A stretch of 64,000 bases of DNA from Engraulis encrasicolus. Taxonomy: Eukaryota > Chordata > Actinopteri > Clupeiformes > Engraulidae. The position numbers were made by a program, and so were the translations under genes. This document shows positions 1-12,350 of this stretch, one piece after another (the first letter of the stretch is position 1; each line of letters begins with the position of its first letter). The notes under the pieces were generated by a model. The model ran no database searches, was not told where the DNA came from, and saw nothing but the letters and a program-made list of their open reading frames with translations. The DNA is taken from positions 15,775,253-15,839,252 of the forward strand of contig NC_085876.1 of NCBI RefSeq assembly GCF_034702125.1. The letters are read 5' to 3'.

Positions 1-135
1 CTGCTTTGAGTCCATCGTGAGTGAAGGGAAATGTAATGTATTTTTGCCCCTTATTTACATATCAGTGACACAACCCTCAAACATCATATTTACTTCAAAG
101 GAAGGTATGTCGGTCTGCTCCCCTAGCACTCAAGT

Positions 136-166
136 TCACACACAACACACAGACACACACACACAG

Positions 167-197
<31 letters not shown>

Positions 198-242
198 CGT
201 ACACACGCACGCACACACAAACGTGCACACACACACACACCC
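136..242. repeat. Imperfect CA microsatellite
   Basis: Mostly CA dinucleotides with scattered AA, GT and CG interruptions. Open frames here encode only Thr-His or Cys-Val runs in several frames at once, so none is a gene. Confidence 0.95.
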
Positions 243-608
243 CTCCCATTTCCTCCAGCTGTGCCGTTGATGTCGTTCGGCTCCAACCCGATTCCTATCT
301 CAAGTGACAAATGCCACGGCAGCCACATTGATTTGTTTTGCATTGAATTTCTCCAATTGATCCGCTACCATCCGCTCAGTCGGTCACCCAGCCCAGCGTA
401 CCACATGTTTGTTTGTCCTTGACTTATTAGTGACATGCTCTCTCACAACACAGTGGACCCAGAGGGGCTCAGGGAGAGACCAGTGACTCTGGTTATGTGA
501 CAGGTAACCTTCACTCTGTATGTGACATGTAGCCTTCTCTCTGTGCCATGAGGCCTTCTATCCGTACCCCTGTGACAGGTAGCCTTCTCCAAGTGTCCCT
601 GTGCTTGC
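243..608. other. Unassigned sequence with a short degenerate tandem
   Basis: No gene seen. From about 496 to 590 a phrase containing GTGACAGGTAGCCTTCTC recurs roughly every 35-40 bases with changes. This is a small degenerate tandem repeat just before the TGTTG array. Confidence 0.5.
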
Positions 609-609
609 C

Positions 610-1660
610 TGTTGTGTTGTGTTGTGCTGTTGCAACATTGCGTTGTGTTGTGTTGTGTTGTGTTGTGTTGTGTTGTGTTGTGTTGTGTTGTGTTGTGTTG
701 TGTTGTGTTGTGTTGTGTTGTGTTGTGTTGTGTTGTGTTGTGTTGTTGGTGTTGGTGTTGTGTTGTGTTGTGTTGCGCTGCGTTGTGTTGTCTTGTCTTG
801 TCTTGTCTTGTGTTGTGTTGTGCAGTGCCGTCCTGTAATATGCTGTGCTGTGCTGTTGTGTTGTGTTGTGTTGTGTTGCGTTGCGTTGCGTTGCGTTGCG
901 TTGCGATGCGATGCGATGCGATGCGATGCGATGCTGCACCCTGGCACGGTACTCCATGCTGTACTGTGCCAACTCAGTGCCACCCTGTGCTGTGCTCTTT
1001 CCTCCCCATGCTCTATCCTGGGCTGTTGAGTTGCCTGTGTTGTGTTATCATAGTTGTGTTGTGTTGTGTTGTGTTGTGTTGTGTTGTGTTGTGTTGTGTT
1101 GTGTTGTGTTGTGTTGCCAGAGTTGTGTTGCCAGAGTTGTGTTGTGTTGTGTTGTGTTGTGTTGTGTTGTGTTGTGTTGTGTTGTGTTGTGTTGTTTTGT
1201 GTTGTGTTGTGTTGTGTTGTGTTGTGTTGTGTTGTGTTGTGTTGTGTTGTGCTGTGTTGTGTTGTGCTGTGCTGTGCTGTGTTGTGTTGTGTTGTGTTGT
1301 GTTGTGTTGTGTTGTGTTGTGTTGTGTTGTGTTGTGTTGTGTTGTGTGTCTTGTGTTGTGTTGTGTTGTGTTGTGTTGTGTTGTGTTGCGTTGTGTTGTG
1401 TTGTGTTGTCTGGGGCTGCATTGTGTTGTGTTGTGTTGTGTTGTGTTGTGTTGTGTTGTGTTGTGTTGTGTTGTGTTGTGTTGTGTTGTGTTGTGTTGTG
1501 TTGCTTTGCGTTGTGTTGTTGTGTGTTGTGTTGCGTTGCGTTGCGTTGCGTTGTGTTGCGTTGCGTTGTGTTGTGTTGTGTTGTGTTGTGTTGTGTTGTG
1601 TTGTGTTGCATTTTGCTGTGTTGTTGTGAGGTGCTGTGCTGTCCTGTGCTGTGTCACTCC
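610..1660. repeat. TGTTG pentanucleotide satellite array, about 1 kb
   Basis: Two blocks (about 610-935 and 1050-1655) of tandem TGTTG are separated by about 110 bases of near-unique sequence. Variant runs are clustered: TGCGT units near 885-905, GCGAT units at 903-932, and TCTTG units near 790-810. This looks like local homogenisation. Frames stay open for hundreds of codons on both strands because a five-base unit without stops is open in every frame. The predicted Cys-Val-Val-Leu or Thr-Gln-His-Asn repeats are therefore not proteins. Confidence 0.97.
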
Positions 1661-1935
1661 CCATGTATTCTGTGTCTTCCTGGTCTGTGCTCACTCAAGC
1701 AGAGAAGATGCCAATAAGCAGGTGGTCTTATCGGCTTCCACAATCAGCCTGACACCTCTGAGATGAAGCTGTATCAATATTTCAAAGGTGTCAACACACA
1801 TTCACACGCTGCTCATTTCCCCCCTGAGCCTTTTAAGTGGTGTTGTCCATGTAATAGTCAGCCAGCTTATCACATCTGAATAGGAAATGTGGCATGGATG
1901 CAAAAGAACACAAACACAAATTCTAATACAGTCAC

Positions 1936-2090
<155 letters not shown>

Positions 2091-2342
2091 GCTTTGCCAG
2101 AGCTGCTTTGATGTCTGGTTATAAAATTGCAGACATGTGTCTCTCACTGTTTGTTGCACACACTTGCAGATGCAGCTCTCTATTTCTGATGTGCAGACGA
2201 ATCACATACCATAAGATTTATGCATTGGATTTAGGATGATGTATGGTGCGGACAATTTCTTAAGTCATATGTGTGTGTGTGTGTGTTGGGGGGGGGATGT
2301 GAGTCTTTGTCATTTGTCATGTCTTTATTATTCATGATTTGT

Positions 2343-2615
<273 letters not shown>

Positions 2616-2620
2616 CGGTA

Positions 2621-2621
<1 letters not shown>

Positions 2622-2716
<95 letters not shown>

Positions 2717-2745
2717 TGCGTACGTGCGTGCGTGCGTGTGTATGT
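2622..2745. repeat. GT microsatellite right of the interspersed element
   Basis: GT array grading into GTGC units at 2712-2738. Together with 2347-2464 it suggests that one GT array was split by the element between them. Confidence 0.95.
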
Positions 2746-4236
2746 TCATATGTTTTTTATGTTTTGTATCCTTCAAGGGACTACAGATGTAAAATAGCCT
2801 GAGGCTAACTCTGCTACAATGCATGGAATGGCAACATCTATGTTTTAATTGTACGTCGTCCCTAAGAAATGGAATCAATCACAATCACAGCTGGACCAAG
2901 GAACATCGCCATAGCGCATTCTGTCCTGTGATCTCAAACCAGTATTGAAATTCAGGAAGAGCAGATTTGTGTACACCTGTCTTTTCAATCATAGCAAAAG
3001 CAAGGGACATGACATGACATGACATGACATGACATTACATTTAGCTGATAATGGGGCATTGGTTACAGTCGTGCAACCTGCAACCCTCTGATCTTAAGAC
3101 CACCTTCATAACCATTAGCCCACCGTTGCCCAACTGCCACACAAAAGCCACGCTGTAGCTCGAAAGCCTTTGGAAGTCACAAAATAAACAGGAAACTAAA
3201 ATAAAATGATTTTCTCTTGTACTCTTCTGTTAAATTAAAACTGTAAAATTTACTTCGTATAAAGTTTTAGCCACCACCCCAACTGCATCCTCAGCCTTGG
3301 CAGGGTCTAGTTAGGTTCTAGCCCAGTTAGGTTCTCGCTCCAGCTTAAGAGCTATTTTTGAGTTTTTATCAATTGTCAGATCGATGCAGTATTGTGAAAA
3401 TAAGTATTGCGATGCATGACGATTTTTTTGCACACCCCTAACATATACACTCTTGAAATCCATGGAAGAGACAGATGAGCCTCAACCGGGGATTTCAATT
3501 ACATCATAGACACAGGTAATGCACCTCATTGCTATGTTGTGGTAAATGTATTTAAATGTATTCAGCATATTTTTTATTTTTGCTCAATTTATTCACATGT
3601 GTTGCAAATGAGGAGATAAAAGAGAACACAAGGGGAACATGGTGGGGGGGATAAGCATAGAGCATGGCACAGGTACCATAATTAATCACACACAGAACAT
3701 CAGCAAACAAATAGGCTAGGTCAAGAGGAGAACAAAGCTAACCATATGCTAATCACATACTGCAGTAGTTTAAGTCAAGCAGTTGAACCTCTTATCCTCA
3801 TCTTATGAAATTTAGTAAAATACAACAATATCAAGTCAAGTTAGCTTTTATTGTCACTTTATTCATATGCACAAGTCATACAAGGAAAATGAAATGACAA
3901 TATTTCTATAAATGCAGTGCAGATTCCCTTTTCATAAAATTCGTAAAGAATGTTGGAATTAAAGGTCTCAAAAAGCAAACGTTTTGTCCCACACACATTT
4001 GCATCTGGACAATGAGTGTGACATGATGTGTTTTTTATTCCTTCAGAAGCAATATTTTTCTCTGAAACTTAATCCCCAATGCCAAAAAATGCACTCGCCA
4101 GATTGTGAATTGCAATTTCTCCATATCTTGGCCTTTTGTTATTGACATAACAGCTTCTTTCATGGCCAGGTTTGGGCTGCAGAGGCTGCCAGACTGGAGA
4201 TGATTGAACTGACTGCAGAGTGCTCGTCCTTTCTGG
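2746..4236. other. Unassigned intergenic sequence with repeat scraps
   Basis: No gene seen. It holds a five-unit GACAT tandem (3007-3036) running into a phrase reading ACATTTAGCTGA. Around 3835-3900 is a phrase (TTAGCTTTTATTGTCACTTT) of a type common as repeat tails in fish genomes. Around 3390-3445 a fragment ends GCACACCCCTAAC, like a DNA-transposon end. Confidence 0.4.
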
Positions 4237-4239
4237 ATC

Positions 4240-4240
<1 letters not shown>

Positions 4241-4303
<63 letters not shown>

Positions 4304-4310
4304 CAGAGAC

Positions 4311-4399
<89 letters not shown>

Positions 4400-4450
4400 C
4401 AGAGACAGAGTCAGAGACAGAGTCAGAGTCAGAGTCAGAGACAGAGGTGG
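4241..4450. repeat. GA microsatellite with GACAGA blocks
   Basis: Long GA run with two interruptions of GAGACA and GAGTCA hexamers (about 4296-4320 and 4380-4445). The Glu-Arg and Ser-Leu frames across it are repeat artefacts. Confidence 0.97.
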
Positions 4451-5519
4451 GAGAAGCAGAGAGAAACAGAAAAAGTAGAGGAGAGAAGAAAAAGGATGGA
4501 GAGAGAGACAGGCAGGGGCAGCGTGGCAGACAAAAACAAGCCTGAAAAAACACATTATGAGATGAGATGCCAGGCAGACACACAGCTATGGCCTTCAATC
4601 CTGAGAGACTGGGTGCTGTAGGTGAATTCTGAGGCTGGGTGAAAAGATATGTGGAGTCTGTGGATGAGAAAGAAAGAGAGAGCAAGAAAACAAGGAAGAG
4701 AGAGGAAAAAGATTGGGAGATGAGGTAGCGATTCTTACGACTGCCTGAATAAAAGAAAAAATAAGGCACGGAAGGGTGGGGGGGGTTGATAAAAGGGTGG
4801 CACTGGCAGAGAAAATGAGAAAGGAAGACGATGGAACGATGCAGCTATTTGGGTATCAAATATAAATCCGCTGGCAAGCATGAAAGGGGCTGAAACACAA
4901 TGACACCTTTCAGTACTGTACACGAGTCCCAGACGCTCAAGGCAGGTCTACATCACTAGCCAGGAGGGTCTGGTCTGATCCTACACAGTAGTGGGGGGCA
5001 AGTCTCAGGTGTCGAGAGGAGATGGGAGGAGAGGAGAGAAGCGGAGAGGAGGGAAGAGACATTTGACATTTAAAATCCCTTTATTGAACCAACCAAGGTC
5101 CCCACATCCACCAAAACAAACCCCACCTCCCACCCTACCCTACCCTACCCCATTAAAAACAATCCCTTACCAAAGAAAGAGGAGAGGAGATGAGAGGAGA
5201 GGAGGGGAGAGGAAAGCAGTGAGGTTGAGAGGAGCAAAGTGGAGGAGGGGAGCAGAGTGGGGAGGAGAGAGATGTGATCAGGCAAAAGCTTTTATATCGT
5301 GCTTCTTCATAGCATTTTGATGACATGCTGAACCCTCCCGCTGGTTCTGCTTGTGACATTCTCGTCTAAACGGCTTCACAGATTTTATGTCAACTACACA
5401 ACACAGTACAGTGTTGTCACTTCCTGAAGGTGCTTTCATATTTTCCCGGTACCCCCTCCTTAAGCCGTGAAGAAAATAGTTGGCACGTTTAAAGTGCTGC
5501 TTTCATCAAACTGTCAGTT

Positions 5520-5520
<1 letters not shown>
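4451..5520. other. Purine-rich unassigned sequence
   Basis: No gene seen. It contains AGAAAG-rich runs (4660-4720), G-rich and GGAGA-rich stretches (5020-5055, 5177-5270) and four CCCTA units (5131-5152). The strand asymmetry suggests decayed microsatellites. Confidence 0.4.
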
Positions 5521-5523
<3 letters not shown>

Positions 5524-5577
<54 letters not shown>

Positions 5578-5753
5578 GATGTCAACCTCAGAAAATACAC
5601 TAGAGATGCAAACAGAAAGTTTTGGTGGTAATTTAGACTACATTTTAATAGCAATTTGATTGCACTGCAAAAGTATTCGGGAAAAAAAACACAAAGGACC
5701 TAAGATTTTGAAAGCAAAAATCAGAATGGCCGCATATATATATATATATATAT
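5524..5753. repeat. CT microsatellite and a short AT microsatellite
   Basis: CT array at 5524-5574. After about 160 bases of plain sequence comes an AT run at 5734-5753. Nothing else is visible in this stretch. Confidence 0.9.
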
Positions 5754-6022
5754 TACAATGGATATGAGTAATAAGCTCTGTTGTTGTCTTCGACCAGTTG
5801 CTTCTGGTTTGGTAGGGAGGAGGGGGTTAAGAGTAAGGTGTGGACTTTGTTCTTATATATGATGTAGAGAGCATGAGGTTTTGGGGGTTTAACTGTAGGA
5901 ACAGACAGCAGGCATTGAAAGAACTAAAATCCTGCCTGGAAAGCACAGGTCATGGGCGACGAACGCAGCAAATGATTCAACCTGAAGTGTTCGATCAGGG
6001 AGAGTTACCAACCGAAGCCTGT

Positions 6023-6191
6023 GGGTATTTCTCAAAACCAAGTGCGCGCACTTCCAAGTGTATCAGCCTAATTAGTCACGCCCAGTGATTGGATACTCTT
6101 TGGTGAACTCTACGGAGTATCCAATCACTGGGTGTGACTAATTAGGCTGACTACACTTGGAAGTGCGCGCACTAGGTTTTGAGAAATGCCC
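6023..6191. mobile_element. Foldback MITE with ~75-bp arms
   Basis: The left arm starts GGGTATTTCTCAAAACC. It returns as the reverse complement ending GGTTTTGAGAAATGCCC, with only a few mismatches over about 75 bases and a loop of about 15 bases (6099-6113). This is a near-perfect hairpin with no coding capacity. No clear target duplication was found, so the superfamily is open. Confidence 0.85.
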
Positions 6192-6394
6192 TATGTTTAG
6201 AAAAAAAATAAACATTCCATTGGCTGCCGCCTGCTGCCGCCTGCTGCCGGCGAGGTCATTACATTTTTAGCTGAAGTTCAACTTTTCTTTTAACATTTTT
6301 GACGCCCTCGGCTGTTTGCTCCTCCATAGAAAGTCAATTACTTCTGCCACTTTCCATGCCTTCAACACTTGCTGTCTGTCCCTACAGTGTAGAG

Positions 6395-6602
6395 CAGTAG
6401 TTCTCAACCTTTTTTGAATGAACGCCCCCTTGGCCTCATCATAAACCTGACAACGCCCCCTTTAGTATTAAACAATTAAATGGACTAATGCCCCCCAATG
6501 GCAACTAACTACCGCCCCCTCTCAGCTGTATCCTTCTCAACGCCCCCCTAGAGCTCCCCAACGCCTTCTGGGGGGCTGTACCACCCCCGTTGAGAAACAC
6601 TA
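6395..6602. mobile_element. hAT-type MITE, CAGTRGTTCTCAA family (copy 1)
   Basis: Ends read CAGTAGTTCTCAACC and GTTGAGAAACACTA. Exact 8-bp flanking duplications GTGTAGAG lie at 6387-6394 and 6603-6610. The 8-bp duplication and CAGTG-like ends are hAT hallmarks. The interior is C-rich with recurring ACGCCCCC phrases and no open frame. Related copies lie at 17225 and 29275. Confidence 0.88.
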
Positions 6603-6610
6603 GTGTAGAG

Positions 6611-7343
6611 TGTATGTGCTGTAAAGCAGAGTGAGTGCAGAAGTCAGGGAGAGTGTTTTAAAAAGGTGTTTAAAAACTAATTAATATAATGCAATGAAAC
6701 AGCATCTCAATATGAGTATCAATATGAGAATATGTTTTCAAATAATAAATAGGTGAGGAGGTGGAACTTGAAATTCCACAGAGCTTTGAAGTGCCACAGA
6801 GCCGTGTGAAGGTTTCTTTCCACATTATTTTGTCCTTTTTTCATTGGGTTTCCTTATCTAAAAAAAATATGTGAATCATAGCCTCTCATGAATTTGCAAT
6901 TTCACTCAAAGTAATGATTTTCATGATAAGCTTTTGTATCTTGTTGTACTGTAGAATAAACCTTGCATTAATAATCTTTATGCTATATTCAACAGTAATC
7001 AGTCCTCAATGGTTTGTCTATTGAACACAATGATAAAGATAGGCCTATCTCCATCTTTGCTAGTTCTGTGTGGGTCAGCAGTGATCTGACAGACCATAAG
7101 TCCGTCAATAAGCCATATAGGAACATAACAAGAACCCCATTGGTCTGACATCCCATTAGTCTGACAGATGTGCACAATGCTCAAGCTACTGGGGTAGGCC
7201 TACATGTAGGTACGTCTTTTCACACAAAAAATACACATGCAAAAATATGCCTTTACTGACGGTTAGCGTTAGTAATTGTTTTGGTTTGGGCATAGTTTTA
7301 ACTTTAACAAGTAGTTGTCCAGGTGCCAGACAAAAGGTAGTAG
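6611..7343. other. AT-rich unassigned sequence
   Basis: No gene seen. Ordinary AT-rich sequence, with a small repeated phrase around TCTGACAGACC/ATCCCATTAGTCTGACAG at 7080-7170. Confidence 0.4.
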
Positions 7344-7346
7344 GTA

Positions 7347-8182
7347 GTGTGATGAAGCGGTCTGTACACTGTGTATTAACTCCAAAAATACTTTATTTCA
7401 TTTTAACATACAGCAACGTTTCGATCCAACAGAGGCCTGAGGAAGATCCGTTGAAGATACGTTGCCGTAGCCTATGTTAAGTAAGGGTTAACGTTCGGCG
7501 AGAAGGTCGCTACCGTGGAATAGCAGCACGACAGAGAGAATCTTTAGACCCCGACGCGGAGCGGAGGGGTCTTGTTCTCTCTGAAGTGCTGCTATTCCAC
7601 AAAGCGACCGACTCGCCGAAAGTTAACCCGCTTATTATATGGATATACTTAAATGATTCACACATGCGGGGACATTTCTTTAGACCTATTGTTAAGATTG
7701 TTGCTGCGCAAAACAAAACAGTGCCGTTGTGGAACACCGCTAGGCAACAGCTAGGTAGGCTAGCCAGGACAACAGGTGTTGTCTATCACAGCAGCTGATT
7801 AGAGTGACAAAAGACCGGACCCCCTGCGGAGTGATATGAAACATTCGCTTTAGCCACTGACTTGTATACAAGCCAGTGGCTTTAGCAGTGAACGTCTTGT
7901 TGCCATTGACACAGCGGTAGCCAGGACAACGGGTGCTGTCTATCACAGCAGCTGATTAGAGTCTTGTTGAAAAGTCGCTTTAGCAGTGAAAAGTCTTGTT
8001 GCCATTGACAGCGGTCTGTTATAGACCAACCCGTCCGTTATCGAAAAATAACAGACGTCCGAACGTTGGGGAGCCCCGTTGAAATGAATGGAGCATTCGA
8101 CAGATGACGTCACAACCATATAATAAAATGAAATAAAGTATTTTTGGAGTTAATACACAGTATGCAGACCGCTTCATCACAC
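7347..8182. mobile_element. Terminal-inverted-repeat element with TA at both edges
   Basis: The first ~60 bases (GTGTGATGAAGCGGTCTG onward) are the reverse complement of the last ~60 (ending CAGACCGCTTCATCACAC). TA dinucleotides at 7345-7346 and 8183-8184 fit a TA target duplication as in Tc1/mariner-type elements. Inside are a second inverted repeat (about 7495-7620, arms containing GTGGAATAGCAGCA) and a direct duplication of a TAGCCAGGACAAC...GCAGCTGATTAGAGT segment (7770-7805 and 7918-7960). No transposase frame, so non-autonomous. The superfamily is an inference. Confidence 0.72.
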
Positions 8183-8310
8183 TACATAGTTTTAACTTTC
8201 CAGTTCACTTAAAAGTTACAAAATATTTACAATATTTGTATAGACCTACTTACAGTACATGCCTTTAGTGCTGGTTAGGGTTAGGGCGTAGTTTTATGGT
8301 GTATAATCGG

Positions 8311-11233
8311 TACAGATGCACCGGATCCGGATCCGGTTCGGGATGCGGCAGGATAATAGGGTTTTTCACAGGATCCGGATCCGGCAGGATCTTACAGTTT
8401 TTGCCTACTGCTTAAACACTATAGGCCAGGGGTGCTCAATAGGTCGATCGCGATCGACCAGTCGATCGCGGAGGCAGTATTGGTAGATCGTAGGAGGACA
8501 CTTTAAAAAAAAAAAAAAAAAAAAAAAGTTCCCTATGGATACCCAGGATCTGACAGGCTAACTCCAGGCGTCTACACTGCCCTACACTGTATGGTATAGC
8601 CTACCATAAACACAACGACTTCTTCAGATAAGCAGGATAACTGTCAAGCGCCACACTCAAACTCTTCATAAGTCATAACATCGGAGCACAAAAAATAGGA
8701 CGGCACGAGACGTTTGCCGATACCGTGCGCTATATGTTCAGTTAGTAGCCTACAGGCAGCGTCACCGCTCAAAAGCAACAGCCAGAGAAGAAAACAACCG
8801 CCCGAACACCGGCAATCCCCTGATTTCCCCCCCTTTTAAACAATGCTCTGAGAAGTGCAGGCAAGATGCAACTCCCGCATTGAGCGTGGAGTTGGCTACT
8901 TCGATTAGATTTCATAGGCACGTGTGCGAGGGGAGAGTGAATGATGTGTGCCTGTTTAACCTGAGTGCAGGCGCGTCTTTTCAAATGGTCTGTTCAGCGC
9001 GGCCGCTAGACAAAGAGCGCGATTTTCGGTCCATTCAGTAGATGTCTCCTTGTTTATTTTTTGGAACTAGGGATGTCTGTAACGTCCACGAAGACAAAAT
9101 CATCCACGTGAAAACGCCAAACGCCCGCAAACCGCTGTTCTGTCTACTTCTCACAGCGGCATTAAAAAAGTCCTCCACGAAATCCCAAACCAACAACCCT
9201 TCAAATAGGTGACAGCAAGCATGCACACATGAAATAACACTTCAGGGAGGGAGAAAATAGCTCTGCACTCATATTAAAGTGAAAAGGGGATTACATAAAA
9301 TCTGTCCAAAAACCAAGAGGGCACATCAATAACTTCATTAATATTATGTTCATTTATGAAAATTACATTTATCATAAACTTGATAGCCTACTGGTCTCCC
9401 TTTGTGATCAAAAACAGGCGTAATTTACAGTAGGCCTAAATAAGGTCTGTATGAGGTTGTTATTCACCGCTGATTCACCTTTCATTATTATTGTATAGGC
9501 CTACAAATACATTTTCATATTGTGTTAAAATTGCATTTCTAACAGCTGTATTTTCAAATGTTGTCCCCCGAACCCCCAGTAGATCACTTCCACACACCCA
9601 TCTCAATAAGTAGCTCACATGTTGAAAAAGTCTGAGCACCCCTGCTATAGGCAGATGCTTAAACCAAAGTAGCATATCGTTAAGTTGTTGGTGCATAACT
9701 TAAACACTTATTGCTTGACTTTAAACAAAAGTCAAACATTACACTTTCGTACCAGTTTAGCAAGGCACTTGCTCCTTTACGCAACACACAGACTCCAGCT
9801 GTCTACACACAATTTCATACACAAGACACTTTGTTCAAAAAGTAAAAAATCTCAGAGTGTCTTGGTGAAAACACATCTGTTAAAAAAACAAAACACACTG
9901 ATGTATGACAAGATTTAGGCACAAACAATAAAACACACGCTTTCAAAATTGTACACTTTTCTGCCATGTTACAAAGTTGCATGCTTTATATTACATTGCA
10001 TTTGTTTTATTTTGCATTTATTTGTTTTACTTTGATTGCTTGTATGCTAAACAAGGCGAATAGCACAATGGTTCTAAAGTGTAGAATATGGAGTATGGCA
10101 TTGACTGACTCACGTACTGTAAAACCTAGCCTGATACATGCCGCCAAGAGTAGCCTTTTGTCTTCATCATCACATGTTGGGTAATGTGAACATGATAGTT
10201 TGTAGAAATAGTGTCATTTTCAGAACACAACCAAGCAAGCACTTGAGCAAACTGACTGAACATGATTTACGTAATTTTGATGATGTCATGTAGATGTCAG
10301 CTGCATAGTGTGTCTGTGGAAATGTATTGTATTTCGTGAATACCTCATAACCAAACAAAGTAGCCTATATTGACTATGATTGTCATTACAGCATGTTGAC
10401 GTAACCCCATATTTATATCATATTTAGATGTTTGAAAATGTGTGAATATAACCAATACACAAAAAGGTACATAAGCTCACCTACACACTGTTGTATTTAG
10501 AGTGATGCACTGTTTGAGATATATTTTGCTTCGGTTTAATGTCCTGTACTGTAAGGTGCAGCTTTGTAATGTACAGTATTGAATTTTGGGGTCTTGTGAA
10601 AATGTACATTCTGTGAGACTGAATAGACTGCTCCAAAAAGAAAGACTGCTGTGTTTTGTATAAAGCAGACAACTGTTTTAAAGTTGATCTAATTTGTTTT
10701 CTCATTTGGTGCTTTTGTGTGTCTTTTGACATGAAAGTGAGGTTTTGACAAAAGATTGTAAGGTTTTTATGGCAATGTTTATGCTTTTATAGCAGAGCTT
10801 CATGTTGCCATATATGTGAAGGGTTTATCTCCAAGTGTTGAGAGTAATTGGCTTGTGTGTAGAGTTTTGACTCTATGAGCCAAATTTTGCAAATTGTGTG
10901 CAAGCAGTCGGCAAAAACTGTAAGCAGTGGATCCGGTATCCGGCAGGATCCTAAAAATCAGGATCCGGTGCATCTCTAGCCTAGGCTTTTCAGTCAGTCT
11001 TTCACAACCCCAATTGCTGCATGGAGTGAAAGCCCTTTGCAAGCGGCCGTTGCAGGCAGTGTGGCAGTAAGCCAATGAGTCTAAAAAATAGTTTGAGCCA
11101 ACATAATAAAAAGGGCCCACGTGTGCGAGTAGACTATATGTTTCAACCCTTTTGTAGGATCCGGAATCCGGTTCTTAGGCAGTGGATCCGGTATCCGGCA
11201 AGATCCTAAAAATCAGGATCTGGTGCATCTCTA
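8311..11233. mobile_element. hAT-type element, GATGCACCGGATCC ends, 2.9 kb
   Basis: Ends read TACAGATGCACCGGATCC and GGATCTGGTGCATCTCTA. Exact 8-bp duplications ATAATCGG lie at 8303-8310 and 11234-11241. About 1.2 kb of the length is a second hAT element inserted at 8427-9644. The right-terminal motif (GGATCCGGTATCCGGCA...GGTGCATCTCTA) occurs twice, at 10924-10979 and 11179-11233, so the right end has been duplicated. No transposase frame is visible. It is a non-autonomous or deleted copy. Confidence 0.88.
8427..9644. mobile_element. hAT-type element nested in 8311-11233
   Basis: Ends are CAGGGGTGCTCA and TGAGCACCCCTG, perfect inverted repeats. Exact 8-bp duplications CTATAGGC lie at 8419-8426 and 9645-9652. 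Just inside the left end is a palindromic TCGATCGCGATCGA, followed by a ~25-base poly-A stretch at 8502-8526. The right-end interior has GTAGATCACTTC. No open frame resembles a hAT transposase. Confidence 0.9.
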
Positions 11234-11241
11234 ATAATCGG

Positions 11242-12127
11242 ACTAGTGGGATGTCGGATTAATGGTTTTCTTGTTTCTTTTTTAAAGACCGATACGTACT
11301 CAATGGCTAATTGTGTGGCTAATGGGCTATCGGACCAATTACATGGAACCTGGCAAAGTCAATCTAGGCCATGTGTGCATTGTGCCTTGGACACAGGTAG
11401 CGGGATAGAGTCAGTGCCGTGGATTCAGGTAGCAGAATAGCGACAGTAGGTGCTTTGGACGCAGGAGCTATTGGGGTAGCAGAACAGTAGTAAGTTTTCA
11501 TGAGTGTAGGCGTTATAAGGACTTATAGAGAGTGAAATACTGCACTGTGTCATACATATCTTTTAAAATAATAAAAATACATGTCAAGAAAAAGAACAGC
11601 AATCAAGGATTCATGAGTGCAAGAAGTGTGTTGTGGTACCACAATATATTGCATGACGTGGAGGGCTTCTAATATATCCCCTGTGGCAAACAGGAATTCT
11701 TAAAAGCCTGGCTGTTCTTAGAATGAATAAACTTCATTACATAGTTTTAATAAGACTGTAATTAGCTTTAATGACTTTAAATAAATATGAGAGTTTAAAT
11801 GGGCAATTTGGAGTTTAAATCAGGCCATTGTGTAAGCCTACATTCCCATTTCGCATAAACGTATCCATGGCAGAACATTTTGTGGTTGACTTCCAACCAA
11901 CTGGGTAAAAAAGGAACCTTCTCAGAAGAAAAAAATTGTCTTTCTAATCCATCAGAGCTTTTCTCACCTTTCAACTCAATTACGAGCACATAGTGCTCGC
12001 TGAACCTCACCTACGCCTTGATTTGCAGCGACTGTGGTTGAAGTCATAATCCGCGCCCCGCAGACAGCAAAGGTTCACTTCTAATTCACAGCCTGGCAAC
12101 GATAAAAGAGCGTCATTACTGCTGCAC
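11242..12127. other. Unassigned sequence
   Basis: No gene seen. A short imperfect direct repeat of a GGTAGC(GGGATAG/AGAATAG) phrase lies at 11395-11440. The rest is AT-rich and featureless. Confidence 0.4.
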
Positions 12128-12143
12128 AGTGTGTGTGTGTGTG

Positions 12144-12184
<41 letters not shown>

Positions 12185-12350
12185 ATGTGTGTGTATGTGC
12201 ATGTGCAATGTGCGTGTATGTGTGTGTGTGTGTGTGTGTGAGTGTGAGTGTGTGTGTGTGTGTGTGTGCGTGCGTGCGTGTGTGTGTGCGTGCGTGCGTG
12301 TGCATCTGTGTGTGCATCTGTGTGAGTGTGTGAGTGTGTGAGAGAGAGAG
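12128..12350. repeat. Compound GT/GA microsatellite
   Basis: GT and GA blocks alternate with GTGC and GTGA variants. Open frames on both strands through it are artefacts. Confidence 0.95.

Noticed and set aside
558..1766. Several long overlapping frames on both strands
   Set aside because: A stop-free five-base repeat is open in all frames. The products are pure low-complexity repeats.
4035..4769. 244-codon minus-strand frame rich in Ser-Leu
   Set aside because: It crosses a GA microsatellite. The unique flanks show no domain and the frame is open only because the repeat lacks stops.
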